Source: Williamsia soli (GTDB taxonomy: Bacteria > Actinomycetota > Actinomycetes > Mycobacteriales > Mycobacteriaceae). From it: a stretch of 64,000 nt of DNA. Shown piece by piece: positions 49,709-58,485 of this stretch; position 1 is the first letter of the stretch; the number at the start of each line of letters is the position of its first letter. Position numbers and translations under genes: made by a program. Under the pieces are notes generated by a model. The model made no database searches. It was not told the DNA's origin and saw only the letters and a list, made by a program, of their open reading frames with translations. The stretch covers positions 62,001-126,000 of the forward strand of contig NZ_JAFRDR010000012.1 of NCBI RefSeq assembly GCF_017377795.1, written 5' to 3'.

Positions 49709-50715
49709 GCGCTCCACCGTCGCAGCAGCCGGTCGTATTCCCGGGCGACCTCGACAGCGGTCGGCGACGTTGTCACCGCTGAGTCGATCCAGGTGTGTTC
49801 AGGACTCGCGACCGCGGCCGTGACCGCGGACCGCAACGCGTCGTTGTCGTCCGGATGCATCGCCACCGCGCCGGGTGACCGGGCATTCAGTTCCAAGGTG
49901 TAGGCCGTCCGCGGAACCAGCGGCCTGCGTCCCGCCGAGATCCAGGCATTGATCGAACCGGACGCCGACATGTGTCGGTGGTACGCCACCGGAACGGTGA
50001 CCTCGGCCATTCGTCGACGCAGTTCATCGTCGGTGAGGAAGCCGGTGATCTCGCAACTGCGCCCCGAGTCCGCTGCGACCTTGCCCAAGTCGTCAACAAG
50101 GTGGTCGTGCCCCGGCGAGGGAGTGCCGAGCGCGAGAAAGCCGACCGAGGGGTCGAGATCGGCCATCGCGTGCAACGTCTCCAGATGTCCCTTTCCCGGA
50201 TACAGGAACCCGAGGACACCGACAGTCAATTCTCTCGTGAGTGAGGGCTTCTGGACGCGAGCACCGTCGAACATCAGGGGCACCACTTGCACCTCGATCG
50301 ACGCATCGACGAACTCCGCGAACAGTGCGGCCTCGTGGTGACTCGAGACGATCACCCCCACCGCCTGCCGCGCCACCGCCGCGTAGAAGGCCGCGCGCGG
50401 ACCCAACCCCGGACCATCCGATGGTTGCGGCACATCGTGGAATGTCACCGAAACCGGTCGCCCGAGACTCGCCATCGTCGAGAGCAGATTTCGCTGCGCC
50501 GCCGCGGGGCTGCGGCCGAACAACTTGTCGGTGACATGGATGTGCACGAGGCCGCACTCGACCGCATCTGCGAGGCGTCCCGGATGGGGCGTGCGATCAC
50601 GCAGGAGTCTGTGGTCCGTACCGATCCCGATCGCAGCGTCCAGAACCGAGTGTGCGTAACTGATGACGCCGTGCGAACGAGGGCCGACGACGTAATGCCC
50701 GATGGGTCGAATCAT
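49705..50715 (-). CDS. Family 4-like glycosyltransferase
   Basis: 336 residues, GT-B type. N-terminal half with HIHVTDKLFGRS and VSVTFHDVPQPSDG; C-terminal donor half with VGVLGFLYPGKGHLETLHAM, ITGFLTDDELRRRMAEVTVP and SASGSINAWISAGRRPLVPR. The GT4 donor-binding E-x7-E is modified (AWISAGR region), so donor type is uncertain. Overlaps both neighbours by 4 bp. Confidence 0.78.
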   Translation of the reverse strand: MIRPIGHYVVGPRSHGVISYAHSVLDAAIGIGTDHRLLRDRTPHPGRLADAVECGLVHIHVTDKLFGRSPAAAQRNLLSTMASLGRPVSVTFHDVPQPSDGPGLGPRAAFYAAVARQAVGVIVSSHHEAALFAEFVDASIEVQVVPLMFDGARVQKPSLTRELTVGVLGFLYPGKGHLETLHAMADLDPSVGFLALGTPSPGHDHLVDDLGKVAADSGRSCEITGFLTDDELRRRMAEVTVPVAYHRHMSASGSINAWISAGRRPLVPRTAYTLELNARSPGAVAMHPDDNDALRSAVTAAVASPEHTWIDSAVTTSPTAVEVAREYDRLLRRWSA

Positions 50716-51707
50716 GAGAGTCCCAGAATGTCGATCAGCTCGACATACCGGTCCAGTGCAGCCTCGATGAACTCTGGATGCTTGGCATACCAGGCCATTT
50801 GCCGCTCGTGGATGTACTTGTCGCTCATCGGCACACCGTCGACCAACCAGTTCTCGCGCGCACTCGCCGTGAGGCCGAGCGCATCGACGACTTCCTGTTT
50901 CAGCGGCGCTCGAACATTGCCCAGTAATTCGCGATCCGGCGTGGGCGGCGCGCCGGCACCGAGCTCATCGAGGATGCGACCAGCCAGAGCCACCAGCACG
51001 TTGTTGCCCGGATGATTGATCGTGTGGGCCGCGTCGGCACCGAGCCCGAGCAGCATGTCGGAAATGGCGACATCGCACTGTCGACGCTCACGGGCGGCGA
51101 GTTGCTCGATGCTCCAGCGGGCCGCCGCGCGAATGCGATCGGGTTCGAGATCGATGTCCCAGTCGCCGAATGTCGTCCGTCGATCTCGAACAGCGACCAC
51201 GGTTCTCAGGTCGTGGTACGGGACCGCCGCGGGCGTGGCGGCAGGGGTCTCGGGATGCCTGACGATCACCTGAAATGGGTACAGCCCGCCGTAACGAATC
51301 ACCGGCCACACGATTGCGGTCGCCGACGGCGCGATCTCGGTCAGATCCTGCCCACCGATCGGCAGTCCGCGATATCCCGCGCGAACCGGCTGCGTGACGA
51401 TCACCGCGGCACGGCGGATCGTCCGTTCGACCGATGGGATGTCGTCGGACTCCAGTTCGTGCACGGGCGGTACCCGCACCGTGCGGTATGGCAAATCAAC
51501 GGAACTCGACAGCACGATGCGCAGAGCCTCTGCCTGGCAGTTACCCCATACGACCAACAGATCCCGATCGTCGGCGGTCGAGCCGTCGCAAACGCCATAG
51601 AACTCGCCGTAATGCAACGTCCGCCCGTCCACCTCACACCTTCGCTGACCGTCAACCTCACCTCGGGGTATCCGATCCCGCGGAGAAGCAATCATCGAGT
51701 ACGTCAC
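50712..51707 (-). CDS. WcbI-like polysaccharide biosynthesis protein (putative acetyltransferase)
   Basis: 331 residues. The segment LLVVWGNCQAEALR (about 50-63) is the WcbI family motif; WcbI has an SGNH-like fold and is linked to capsule acetylation in Burkholderia. The C-terminal region (NHPGNNVLVALAGRILDELG) is family-typical. GTG at 51707 overlaps the small upstream gene (GTGA), which supports this start over an ATG at 51695. Co-transcribed with two glycosyltransferases, so it probably modifies the same glycan. Confidence 0.78.
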   Translation of the reverse strand: MTYSMIASPRDRIPRGEVDGQRRCEVDGRTLHYGEFYGVCDGSTADDRDLLVVWGNCQAEALRIVLSSSVDLPYRTVRVPPVHELESDDIPSVERTIRRAAVIVTQPVRAGYRGLPIGGQDLTEIAPSATAIVWPVIRYGGLYPFQVIVRHPETPAATPAAVPYHDLRTVVAVRDRRTTFGDWDIDLEPDRIRAAARWSIEQLAARERRQCDVAISDMLLGLGADAAHTINHPGNNVLVALAGRILDELGAGAPPTPDRELLGNVRAPLKQEVVDALGLTASARENWLVDGVPMSDKYIHERQMAWYAKHPEFIEAALDRYVELIDILGLS

Positions 51708-51883
51708 TCGCGAGGTGTTTTGGAACGCAGCCGATCGCGCAGGGCCCGCGCCCGTCCAGTCCGGTGCTCATGCCTCAGGTGCGGTTGGTTGTCATGCGGT
51801 TGCTGCGACTTCTTCCTGCGCGGCAGCAGAATCACCACGACAATCACAATGATGGCGATAACGACGAATGCAACAATTTCCAT
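51704..51883 (-). CDS. Small membrane-anchored protein heading the glycan operon
   Basis: 59 residues from the ATG at 51883: one N-terminal membrane span (EIVAFVVIAIIVIVVVILLP) followed by a highly basic tail (RRKKSQQ, HEHRTGRARALRDRLRSK). Overlaps the WcbI-like gene by 4 bp. A small anchor or scaffold for the cytoplasmic glycan enzymes is possible but only an inference. A longer in-frame extension upstream is unlikely. Confidence 0.55.
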   Translation of the reverse strand: MEIVAFVVIAIIVIVVVILLPRRKKSQQPHDNQPHLRHEHRTGRARALRDRLRSKTPRE

Positions 51884-52082
51884 GAGTACTGCGACCCTCT
51901 GTCCCGATGGCGTGGCTTCGGCCAGGTTCTGGCACGGCCCTTGTCTCTCGGATAGCCACGGTCGAGGCCCGGGAAACACTGCCCGCGCGGCAGGCGTGAG
52001 GACCGGCCCCATGGGGTAACCATGTTCACGCAGCCAGCGAATCGACGATGCGACATCAGCGCGTGAGACACGAAGGGGCACC

Positions 52083-54455
52083 ATGCCGGCAGAAAGCGAC
52101 AACAACGAGAACGACCTGCGCGACCTCGACATCGAATCGCCCAAGAATCATGCAGCGGGAGCGACGGCCGTCGCCGTCTCGATGAAACGCGCACTGGGGC
52201 ACATGGGACCGGTCCGCACCGCCAAGACGTTGCTGTCGCTGAATCAGGCCGAGGGATTCGACTGTATGAGCTGCGCCTGGCCAGACCCCGACCCAGGTCA
52301 CCGGCACACCGCGGAGTTCTGCGAGAACGGCGCAAAAGCAGTCGCAGAAGAGGCGACGACCACCCGGGCCACACCGGAATTCTTCGCTGCTCACAGCATC
52401 GCCGAGCTGGACGGTCACACCGAGCACTGGCTCGGTCAACAGGGTCGCATCACCCACCCGATGATCAAACGCCCCGGCGGGACCCACTACGAACCCATCG
52501 CATGGGATGACGCGTACGCACTCATCGCCGACGAATTGAACGGTCTTGAAACCCCCGATGAGGCCATCTTCTACACCTCGGGCCGGGCTTCGAACGAGTC
52601 TGCCTTCGTGTATCAACTGTTCGCCCGCGCGTTCGGCACCAACAACATGCCCGACTGTTCCAACATGTGCCACGAATCAACCTCGATCGCCCTTCAGGAA
52701 TCGATCGGGATCGGTAAGGCGAGCGTCACCCTCGACGACGTCTACAACGCCGAACTGATCGTCATCGCCGGGCAGAATCCGGGCACCAATCATCCCCGGA
52801 TGCTCTCTGCCCTCGAGAAGGCGAAGCAGAACGGCGCGAAGATCCTGGCCATCAACCCCCTTCGCGAAGCCGGGTTGGTCAATTTCAAGAACCCGCAGAC
52901 CCCGCGAGGCATGGTGGGCCCAGGCACCGACCTGACCGACATGTTCCTGCCGATCGCGCTCAACGGTGACCTCGCCCTGTTTCAGGCTCTGGGGTCATTG
53001 CTCGTCGACTGGAATGCCCTGGACCACGACTTCATCGATGCACACACCACCGGTTTCGAGGCCTGGCGCGAGCACGTCCGGGCGGTGGACTGGGAGGTCG
53101 TGACTACGACAACCGGTCTGACCCGCCAGCAGATCACGGATGCGGCCGAGCTCTTGCGCGGTTCGAAGGCCACGGTGTTCTGTTGGGCGATGGGGTTGAC
53201 CCAGCATCGCAACGCGGTCGCCACGATCAAAGAAGTCACCAATCTCGCGTTTGCACAAGGCAACATCGGCAAGCCCGGCGCCGGGCTCTTCCCGATCCGC
53301 GGACACTCCAACGTCCAGGGCGACCGCACGATGGGTATCTGGGAAAGACCGCCTCAACACTTTCTGGATTCGGTGCAGCGTGAGTTCGGCTTCGATCCGC
53401 CGCGCGAGCACGGCCTCGACACAGTCGATTCGATCCGAGCGTTACGCGACGGGAAGGCCCACTTCTTCCTGGGTCTCGGCGGGAACTTCGCCCAGGCCAC
53501 ACCCGACAGCGACGTCACGTTCAAGGCTCTTCGCAGCGCCCGGATGACAGTGCAGATCTCGACGAAGATCAACCGGGGTCACCTCGTGTGCGGGGACACC
53601 GCACTCATCCTGCCCACTCTCGGCCGCACGGAAAAGGACGAGCAGGCGGGTGGGCCACAATTCATCACGGTCGAGGATTCGACATGTTCAGTGCACGCCT
53701 CCCGGGGACCGCTGGCCCCGGCGAGTCCTCACCTGCGATCGGAAGTCGCGATCGTCACCGGCATCGCGGAAGCCACCCTCGGCGACCGCCATGGCATCGA
53801 CTGGGCCGCCATGCGCAGCGATTACCGCACCATCCGCGCTCACATCTCCCGCGTCGTGCCCGGCTGCGAGGGTTACGAGGTGAACGTCCGCAGACCGGGA
53901 GGCTTCATCCTCCCCCACCCGCCTCGTGATACCCGAACCTTCGAGACAGACTCCGGCCGAGGCGAATTCGCTGTCTCGCCGATCGAGGTGCTGCAGGTTC
54001 CCGCCGGCCACCTGATCCTGCAGACACTCCGCAGTCACGATCAGTTCAATACGACGATCTACGGACTCAGCGATCGGTACCGCGGCATCGAGGGCGGCAG
54101 AAGGGTGATCTTCATGCACCGAGAGGACATCTCGGCACTCGGTTACCGCGACGGCGACATCGTCGACATCGTCTCGCGGTGGGACGACGACGACAACGTC
54201 CGGTGCGCACCGTCATTCCGCATTGTCGAGTACGCGACACCGCGGGGGTGCGCTGCTGCCTACTACCCCGAGACCAACCCGCTGGTTCCGCTGGATTCCA
54301 CCGCTCTCGACAGCAATTGTCCGACGTCGAAATCGATCATCGTGTCCCTGGTTCCCGCAGGACGGGGAGTTACGGATTCCGGTACGTCCGATCAGGATTC
54401 GACAGGGTCTGATTGGGGTCACAAGTCTCACCCCCAGCCCCACCACCTGAGTTGA
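52083..54455 (+). CDS. FdhF/YdeP-family molybdopterin oxidoreductase
   Basis: 790 residues, DMSO-reductase superfamily, formate dehydrogenase-like YdeP branch. The N-terminus has the family's DCMSCAWPDPDP and FCENGAKA segments, with three cysteines. The bis-MGD binding pattern follows (FYTSGRASNESAFVYQLFAR, NNMPDCSNMCHESTSIALQE, VIAGQNPGTNHPRML, GNIGKPGAGLFPIRGHSNVQ), then the C-terminal MopB_CT domain. No FdhD or quinone-linked partner is nearby and no Tat signal is seen, so it is cytoplasmic. Its substrate is not known; formate oxidation is not established for this branch. Confidence 0.87.
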   Translation: MPAESDNNENDLRDLDIESPKNHAAGATAVAVSMKRALGHMGPVRTAKTLLSLNQAEGFDCMSCAWPDPDPGHRHTAEFCENGAKAVAEEATTTRATPEFFAAHSIAELDGHTEHWLGQQGRITHPMIKRPGGTHYEPIAWDDAYALIADELNGLETPDEAIFYTSGRASNESAFVYQLFARAFGTNNMPDCSNMCHESTSIALQESIGIGKASVTLDDVYNAELIVIAGQNPGTNHPRMLSALEKAKQNGAKILAINPLREAGLVNFKNPQTPRGMVGPGTDLTDMFLPIALNGDLALFQALGSLLVDWNALDHDFIDAHTTGFEAWREHVRAVDWEVVTTTTGLTRQQITDAAELLRGSKATVFCWAMGLTQHRNAVATIKEVTNLAFAQGNIGKPGAGLFPIRGHSNVQGDRTMGIWERPPQHFLDSVQREFGFDPPREHGLDTVDSIRALRDGKAHFFLGLGGNFAQATPDSDVTFKALRSARMTVQISTKINRGHLVCGDTALILPTLGRTEKDEQAGGPQFITVEDSTCSVHASRGPLAPASPHLRSEVAIVTGIAEATLGDRHGIDWAAMRSDYRTIRAHISRVVPGCEGYEVNVRRPGGFILPHPPRDTRTFETDSGRGEFAVSPIEVLQVPAGHLILQTLRSHDQFNTTIYGLSDRYRGIEGGRRVIFMHREDISALGYRDGDIVDIVSRWDDDDNVRCAPSFRIVEYATPRGCAAAYYPETNPLVPLDSTALDSNCPTSKSIIVSLVPAGRGVTDSGTSDQDSTGSDWGHKSHPQPHHLS

Positions 54456-55106
54456 TCAGTCCGGACCGGGCGCCGTGCACGACGGTTCGAGATAGTTCAC
54501 TATCGCATTGGTGAATCCACGCCTGGCCAAGTCCAGGTCCGTGTACGTACCGAGCTGCCGCTCCGAGACCATTCCCCGCATCGCGCCGGGGATGAACGCG
54601 GCGACCTCGGCGACTCGGTCCGGGTCGACATCCAGGCCGCTGAACGCGCGGCGGCAGGTATCGAGCCACGCCTGCCGCCACGATTCGAACTCGGCCGCGG
54701 TCAACGGGTACAGCCGTTCGAACTCCACGCGGTCTCGCGGCATGGCGGCTCGCAGGGTCTCGATGGCACGAGAATCTCTGCCGCTCAACCCCTCATACAG
54801 GTTGTCGACGATGGCACCGACCCGATCGCGCAGCGACGCACTCGCCGGCGCGCTCGCCGGCAGATCGCCCCGACGCTCGGCGGTATAGTGCAGCACCGCT
54901 GCCCACAGGCCATCGATATCTCCGAACTGGTACTTGACCGTTCCCCAGGTGGCGCCGATCTCTTTGGCGATACGGTTGCCCGAGACAGCGCCGGGATCCC
55001 CAGAGGCCAGGGACCGTAACGCGGCGTCGAGCATGCTGTCACGAGTTGCCATCCCCCGTTTGTTGCTGCGCCTGCCGGCGACCTCCGCTCCGGTCATCTG
55101 ACCCAT
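54456..55106 (-). CDS. TetR-family regulator next to the Rieske oxygenase gene
   Basis: 216 residues. N-terminal helix-turn-helix (MLDAALRSLASGDPGAVSGN, then EIGATWGTVKYQFGDIDGLW) and a helical C-terminal ligand-binding domain. Divergent from the oxygenase gene, sharing a ~110-bp intergenic region with an inverted repeat; probable repressor of that catabolic gene and of itself. Ligand unknown; an aromatic or steroid compound would fit. Confidence 0.85.
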   Translation of the reverse strand: MGQMTGAEVAGRRSNKRGMATRDSMLDAALRSLASGDPGAVSGNRIAKEIGATWGTVKYQFGDIDGLWAAVLHYTAERRGDLPASAPASASLRDRVGAIVDNLYEGLSGRDSRAIETLRAAMPRDRVEFERLYPLTAAEFESWRQAWLDTCRRAFSGLDVDPDRVAEVAAFIPGAMRGMVSERQLGTYTDLDLARRGFTNAIVNYLEPSCTAPGPD

Positions 55107-55145
55107 ACTAACGACGCCTCGTCGCCGGCATTCAGATTCGTAGAA

Positions 55146-55170
55146 CCCTCTTCCAAAGATTCGAAGAGGG
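55146..55170. promoter_or_regulatory. Operator between tetR and Rieske oxygenase genes
   Basis: CCCTCTTC (55146-55153) and GAAGAGGG (55163-55170), perfect 8-bp arms around 9 nt, located about 40 nt from each divergent start codon. Confidence 0.6.
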
Positions 55171-55215
55171 GTCTATGATTCCCCTCGGACACGACGACGC
55201 GTACGGGAGGCCTCG

Positions 55216-56223
55216 ATGGCGAAGACACCGCTGCCCATGAAGCCGACAGGCTGGTTCCAGGTGGCGTGGTCCGCGGAGATCCGGGCGGGCGAGGTTCATC
55301 GGATGACGTATTTCGCCACCGAGATGATCGCCTGGAGATCAGCATCCGGTCAGGTCACGGTCATGGATGCCTACTGCGAACATCTAGGTGCGCATCTCGG
55401 CCACGGCGGCACTGTCGACGGCGAGATCCTGCGGTGCCCGTTCCATGGCTGGGAGTGGGACACCCAGGGACGAAACGTGTGCATCCCCTACGAGAAACGC
55501 CCCAACAAGGGCAGGCGCATCCGAACCTACCCGGTCACCGAACACAGCGAATCTGTGTTCATCTGGTTCGACGAGAACGGTCGTGCACCGTACTTCGAGG
55601 TCGCCGATGTCTTGTCGGGGTTCGACGACGGCAGGAGCGCCGCCGACTACTACCCCGCTTACGGCCACAGCACATTGTTCGAGACCGGGCTGGAGATCCA
55701 CCCGCAGTACGTGATGGAGAACGGGGTGGACTTCGCCCACTTCAAATACGTGCACAACACCCCGCTGGTGCCCGAGTTCACCCGCCACGACTTCGACGCC
55801 CCGGTGTCCTATGTCGATTTCACCATCGCGTTCGACGATGTGCCTGCCGACGAGATCAACAGTGGAGTGCAGGCGATCAACAGCGGAATCGGGGTGGCGG
55901 GCACCAAGAGCTGGGGAATGATCGACAATCGCACGCTCACCTCGGTCACCCCGATCGACGACGCGACCTCGGACATCCGGTTCACCGTCTGGATCGGACG
56001 CACACCCGGCGACGACAGCGACGGTCCCTCTTCTCGTGCGCTGCGTAATGCCCGCGGTGTGATCGACCAGTTCCAGAACGACATCGGAATCTGGAAGCAC
56101 CAGCGCTACTCCGACCCACCCGCTCTTTCTCCCTCGGAGTTCAAGGGCTTCACCGCCATCAGAAAGTGGGCCACGCAGTTCTACCCCGCCGACTTCGACC
56201 CGAAGGCAGCAACGGCTCGCTGA
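55216..56223 (+). CDS. Rieske non-heme iron oxygenase (KshA-like)
   Basis: 335 residues. The Rieske 2Fe-2S motif is complete (CEHLGAHLGHG ... CPFHGWEWD, about 56-84). The mononuclear iron site is NGVDFAHFKYVH (His and His, about 178-188), preceded by a possible bridging Asp. The sequence resembles the oxygenase of 3-ketosteroid 9-alpha-hydroxylase (KshA). No reductase gene is adjacent. The substrate may be a steroid or another alicyclic compound; KshA orthology is uncertain. Starts with ATG; the next gene follows in 34 nt. Confidence 0.82.
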   Translation: MAKTPLPMKPTGWFQVAWSAEIRAGEVHRMTYFATEMIAWRSASGQVTVMDAYCEHLGAHLGHGGTVDGEILRCPFHGWEWDTQGRNVCIPYEKRPNKGRRIRTYPVTEHSESVFIWFDENGRAPYFEVADVLSGFDDGRSAADYYPAYGHSTLFETGLEIHPQYVMENGVDFAHFKYVHNTPLVPEFTRHDFDAPVSYVDFTIAFDDVPADEINSGVQAINSGIGVAGTKSWGMIDNRTLTSVTPIDDATSDIRFTVWIGRTPGDDSDGPSSRALRNARGVIDQFQNDIGIWKHQRYSDPPALSPSEFKGFTAIRKWATQFYPADFDPKAATAR

Positions 56224-56257
56224 CCATCCACCAGTCTCTCGCCCGAAAGGCCACTTC

Positions 56258-57349
56258 ATGAGCACCGCTGAGCACTCCCCGATCAGGATCTTCCAGGTCG
56301 CAACCGGCAACGTGGGAACCGAGATGATCAAGCGAATCGGCACCCACCGCGATCTCGAACTCATCGGATTGCACTGCTACACCCCGGAAAAGATCGGGCG
56401 CGACGCAGGTGAGATCGCCGGACTCGACCCCATCGGTGTCACGGCCACCGGCACCGTCGAGGAGATCATCGCCGCACATCCCGATGTCGTGACGTTCCAC
56501 GGCGTCTTTCCCGACGAAGACCTCTACGAAAAGGTGCTCGAAGCCGGGATCAACATCGTCACCACCGCCGACTTCATCACCGGCCACCACCGCGACGAGA
56601 ACCATCCGCACGTGTCGGGCAAGAAGGTCACCGAGGTGCTGGAGGCAGCGTGTCAGCGGGGCGGATCGACGTTCTACGGCACCGGTATGAATCCCGGTGT
56701 CAACCAAATCCTCGGTGTGGTGTGCTCGGCCGATGTCGCGGAGATCGAGAACATCATCACCATTGAATCGGTCGACGTGTCCTGCCATCACTCCAAGGAC
56801 ACCTGGATCGAGGTCGGCTACGGTTTGCCCGTCGACGATCCGAGCATTCCGGACAAACTCGAGAAGTACACCCGGGTCTTCGGCGACAGCGTGCTCCTGA
56901 TGGCCGACTGCTTCGGCCTCGAACTCGACGAGGTGACGTTCAGCTACGAACTCGGCGCGTGCACCAAGGACGTCGATCTCGGCTGGTATCAGCTGCCCAA
57001 GGGATCGCTCGGTGGCAACTACATCAAGTACCAGGGCATGGTCGACGGCGTTCCCAGGATCGAGACCCACCTGGAATGGCAGATGACCCCGCACACGACA
57101 CCCAACTGGGATATCAAGGGCTGCTACATCACTCAGATCCAAGGCGACCCATGTATCTACAACAAGCACATGATCTTCCCGAAGCGCGGCGTGGATCTGT
57201 CCGATCCCGCCAACTTCGCATCCATCGGCATGACCGTCACCGGATTGCCCGCTCTCAACTCGATCCGCAGCGTCGTCGCCGCGCGGCCGGGCATCATCAC
57301 CAGCGCCGACCTCCCGCTGAGAGGATTCGCCGGCCGCTTCAAGAAGTAG
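56258..57349 (+). CDS. NAD(P)-dependent dehydrogenase, dihydrodipicolinate reductase-like
   Basis: 363 residues. The N-terminal Rossmann motif IRIFQVATGNVGTEMIKRIG and TFHGVFPDEDLYEKVLEAGI resemble the family often annotated as dihydrodipicolinate reductase-like or 2,4-diaminopentanoate dehydrogenase-like. GTGMNPGVNQILGVVCSADV is the start of the catalytic domain. True DapB is shorter (~245 residues), so lysine synthesis is unlikely. It follows the Rieske oxygenase by 34 nt in the same direction, suggesting a step in the same pathway. Confidence 0.75.
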   Translation: MSTAEHSPIRIFQVATGNVGTEMIKRIGTHRDLELIGLHCYTPEKIGRDAGEIAGLDPIGVTATGTVEEIIAAHPDVVTFHGVFPDEDLYEKVLEAGINIVTTADFITGHHRDENHPHVSGKKVTEVLEAACQRGGSTFYGTGMNPGVNQILGVVCSADVAEIENIITIESVDVSCHHSKDTWIEVGYGLPVDDPSIPDKLEKYTRVFGDSVLLMADCFGLELDEVTFSYELGACTKDVDLGWYQLPKGSLGGNYIKYQGMVDGVPRIETHLEWQMTPHTTPNWDIKGCYITQIQGDPCIYNKHMIFPKRGVDLSDPANFASIGMTVTGLPALNSIRSVVAARPGIITSADLPLRGFAGRFKK

Positions 57350-57408
57350 CCTCCAGGCCCGAGTGGCCATCTGCTTGCCAGGAGCCCGCGACGTGGGACC
57401 ATTGCTCG

Positions 57409-57894
57409 ATGAGCGATCGAGAAGTGTTGACGTGGGAGATCTTCGGACGCGCAAGCCGGGAGCTCGCGCAGACCGTCGCGGACTCAGGTTTTGCCCCTGA
57501 CGTCGTACTCGGTATCGCGCGTGGTGGTCTCGTACCCGCTGGATCGCTGGCCTACGCTCTCGACTGCAAGGCGTTGTTCACGATGAATGTCGAGTTCTAC
57601 ACCGGCATCGGGACGACCTTGGACAGTCCGGTCATCCTGCCGCCGATCCTCGACGCGACCGAACTCGACGGCCTGAGCGTGCTCGTGGTCGACGATGTCG
57701 CCGACAGCGGGAAGACCCTCGAACTCGTGCACTCGTTCTGCCGCGATCACGCGTCGGAGGTCAAGACCGCCGTGCTCTACGAGAAGCCGGCATCGGTGAT
57801 CCACGCCGACTACACGTGGAAGTACACCGACCTCTGGATCAACTTCCCGTGGTCCACCGAGCCGCCGATCACGCCTCGCGCAACAGCCGATTGA
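57409..57894 (+). CDS. Phosphoribosyltransferase-domain protein
   Basis: 161 residues, type I PRTase fold. The PRPP-binding loop is LSVLVVDDVADSGKTLELVH (about 86-105). DVVLGIARGGLVPAG is the first substrate loop. This size and motif order match xanthine/guanine-type or regulatory actinobacterial PRTases; the base specificity is unknown. It ends in a 26-bp overlap with the convergent tetR gene. Confidence 0.83.
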   Translation: MSDREVLTWEIFGRASRELAQTVADSGFAPDVVLGIARGGLVPAGSLAYALDCKALFTMNVEFYTGIGTTLDSPVILPPILDATELDGLSVLVVDDVADSGKTLELVHSFCRDHASEVKTAVLYEKPASVIHADYTWKYTDLWINFPWSTEPPITPRATAD

Positions 57895-58396
57895 CGACTC
57901 GCTGATGCAGGTCGGGATCGATGGACGGCAAACCCAACAATCCCCCGAGATACAGGCCGTCGCCCACGAGCCGAATGATCTCGGCGTCCACGGGATCGTC
58001 GATCTCGGCCCGTAGACCCTCGTCCCAGAGCTGCATCACCTCGGTGACCGCCGCCTGGATTTCACCGGGGTTCCCATCGACGCTCCGCAACGCCGCCAGG
58101 GTCGATCGGAACAGCGCGAGTTCCTTGTCGGACGTCGACTCCGGGGGTTGCAGATACCAGGTGGCAACCGTGGTCCCGCCGCGGGCGGCGTCGGCGCGCT
58201 GGCCGTCAGAGCGTTCCCCCAATCGCCGAACCATAGCGGCGATCAGCGCGTCTTTGTTGCTGAAGTGGTACAGCAGACCACCTTTCGACACACCGGCCGA
58301 CTTTGCGACGCTCTCCAGTGTGACCCTGGACAGCCCTTCGTTCAGCAACATCTCTTCCAAGGCATCGAGGATCCGATCACGGGTGTCAGCGGCCAT
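57869..58396 (-). CDS. TetR-family repressor of the adjacent MFS exporter
   Basis: 175 residues. N-terminal HTH (RILDALEEMLLNEGLSRVTL, SVAKSAGVSKGGLLYHFSNK). The C-terminal domain (KELALFRSTLAALRSVDGNP, GLLGLPSIDPDLHQRV) resembles YsiA/AcrR-like pump regulators. Divergent from the efflux gene with two operator copies between. It probably senses a drug or toxic substrate of the exporter. Confidence 0.87.
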   Translation of the reverse strand: MAADTRDRILDALEEMLLNEGLSRVTLESVAKSAGVSKGGLLYHFSNKDALIAAMVRRLGERSDGQRADAARGGTTVATWYLQPPESTSDKELALFRSTLAALRSVDGNPGEIQAAVTEVMQLWDEGLRAEIDDPVDAEIIRLVGDGLYLGGLLGLPSIDPDLHQRVVNRLLREA

Positions 58397-58407
58397 GGCG
58401 CTACTTT

Positions 58408-58454
58408 ACCGGCTGGACGGTTCACTGCTACGGTTACTGTACCGTCCGGACGGT
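58408..58454. promoter_or_regulatory. Twin operators between tetR and the MFS exporter
   Basis: ACCGTCCGGACGGT (58441-58454) is a perfect 14-bp palindrome; ACCGGCTGGACGGT (58408-58421) is a 12/14 copy, centred 33 bp away (about three helical turns). They lie between the divergent genes. Confidence 0.75.
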
Positions 58455-58485
58455 TTTCTCCGGGCCGAACGAGGGAGTACACGTC

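Noticed and set aside
56159-57454. 431-residue minus-strand frame opposite the dehydrogenase gene
   Set aside because: Mirror frame of a conserved dehydrogenase; no family similarity.
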